Shown here piece after piece: positions 63,489 through 64,000 of a stretch of DNA of 64,000 nt. Made by a program: the position numbers and the translations under genes. Origin of the DNA: Nitrospiraceae bacterium (lineage in GTDB: Bacteria; Nitrospirota; Nitrospiria; Nitrospirales; UBA2166); the NCBI GenBank assembly GCA_002726235.1, contig PBSN01000008.1, positions 160,659 to 224,658 of the forward strand, given 5' to 3'. Positions within the stretch are counted from its first letter, which is position 1, and each line of letters opens with the position of its first letter. The notes beneath the pieces were generated by a model. That model was not told the origin of the DNA. It searched no databases and saw only the letters and a program-made list of their open reading frames with translations.

Positions 63489-64000
63489 AATAACTCTCTT
63501 GTACTGGCGCCTAGTTGCCCACATGCTCCGAAGACATCTGGACCCTTGCTTTTTCTGAGATAGGTGTCGATATTTTGCCGGATAAGAATATTTTGGAATG
63601 CAAGGACGGTGGCTTCATCGGGTTTGGCATAGGATGATCGTGGAATTTCATTAAAAGGGATCAAATTCACCATGCAAGGAATGCCTCGTATGGAACGGGC
63701 AAGCCGGACTGCATCCTGTGGAGAGTCGTTCACCCCTCGCAGAAGAACATATTCAAACGTGAGGCGGCGCCGATGTGGGAGAGGGAGACTGCGGCACACA
63801 TCAAGTAACTCGGGAAGAGGACAGATCTTGTTTGCCGCAGGCATGATTGTACGTCGTTGCTCGTTGGTACTTGCATTCAACGACACGGCAAGGTTGACAC
63901 CGAGTTCAACAATATCGCGAAACTTATTGGGTATTCCTGCAGTAGAGATAGTAATCCGCCTTGGTGAGAGGCCTAGTCCACATCGTCCATGAATCATGTT
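63470..64000 (-). CDS. rlmN: RlmN, 23S rRNA/tRNA adenine-C2 methyltransferase, C-terminal part
   Basis: Radical-SAM enzyme that methylates A2503 of 23S rRNA and A37 of some tRNAs. Only the last 176 codons are inside the window; the gene continues past the right edge. Seen are GLGLSPRRITISTAGIPNKF, LAVSLNASTNEQRRTIMPA, LTFEYVLLRGVNDSPQDA, NLIPFNEIPRSSYAKP and the C-terminal GPDVFGACGQLGA with the methyl-carrying cysteine. The frame is open through the edge, so the ATG near 63997 is internal. Overlaps larE. Confidence 0.93.
   Translation of the reverse strand, partial: NMIHGRCGLGLSPRRITISTAGIPNKFRDIVELGVNLAVSLNASTNEQRRTIMPAANKICPLPELLDVCRSLPLPHRRRLTFEYVLLRGVNDSPQDAVRLARSIRGIPCMVNLIPFNEIPRSSYAKPDEATVLAFQNILIRQNIDTYLRKSKGPDVFGACGQLGASTRELLCTMPK

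Noticed and set aside
1-64000. CRISPR arrays, insertion sequences, tRNA or rRNA genes
   Set aside because: No regularly spaced repeats, transposase frames, terminal inverted repeats or tRNA-like T-loop sequences were found by reading the intergenic regions.

Overview
The window reads as a contiguous piece of a Gram-negative bacterial chromosome, dense in genes and close to 50% GC by eye. There are no rRNA or tRNA genes, insertion sequences, phage modules or CRISPR arrays that I can see. An LPS-assembly lipoprotein (LptE), Tat and RND envelope genes and a hopanoid radical-SAM enzyme (HpnH) indicate a hopanoid-making, outer-membrane organism. The gene strings leuS-lptE-holA / rpsT, ilvB-ilvN-ilvC-psd-pssA-leuA-leuB-asd and mreBCD-pbp2-rodA-rng-topA, together with YVTN, CHRD and DUF3047 secreted proteins, would fit Nitrospirota or a relative. 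That placement is inference from gene content, not a phylogenetic result.

Layout. 0-4 kb: the start of a leftward gene cut by the window edge, then hflK-hflC and a secreted YVTN beta-propeller protein. 4-8.2 kb: rsmI with a small ORF in front, a TusA-like gene, and a molybdopterin operon (moaC, a moaD-moaE fusion, moaA) behind a near-consensus sigma70 promoter; then rpsT. 8.2-12.5 kb, leftward: leuS-lptE-holA. 12.8-14.6 kb: hpnH and an unrecognised gene. 14.8-19.6 kb: tatA and a two-gene RND efflux pump. 19.6-23.6 kb: a neurotransmitter-type sodium symporter with an unknown membrane partner, fpg, a monoheme cytochrome c overlapping the fpg 3' end, and riboflavin synthase. 23.9-32.5 kb: branched-chain amino acid genes with the phosphatidylethanolamine genes psd-pssA inside, ending in asd. 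32.6-38.6 kb: a SpoIID-like gene, then the leftward operon gpsA-larB-larC-pdxA-DUF3047.

38.8-52.3 kb has the most accessory character: a secreted sugar-dehydrogenase-like beta-propeller, an unknown secreted protein, a small four-helix membrane protein, a frameshifted Gfo/Idh/MocA oxidoreductase, ahcY, an operon of a cupredoxin-like secreted protein plus ArsB/NhaD-type transporter plus CBS protein, a double-CHRD protein, a lamin-tail lipoprotein, a Sco1-HEAT pair and a PpiD-like protein lacking the isomerase domain. 52.5-64 kb: the rod-shape operon, RNase G, topA, an AtpZ-like protein, larE and the 3' part of rlmN.

Two cofactor pathways stand out. Molybdopterin synthesis is compact, with fused MoaD-MoaE. 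LarB, LarC and LarE, the set that makes the nickel-pincer nucleotide, are all present but split between 36 kb and 63 kb, with no LarA-type enzyme in view. Best candidates for something undescribed are the cupredoxin-transporter-CBS operon (44.8-47.3 kb), the gene next to hpnH, and the Lar/DUF3047 operon.
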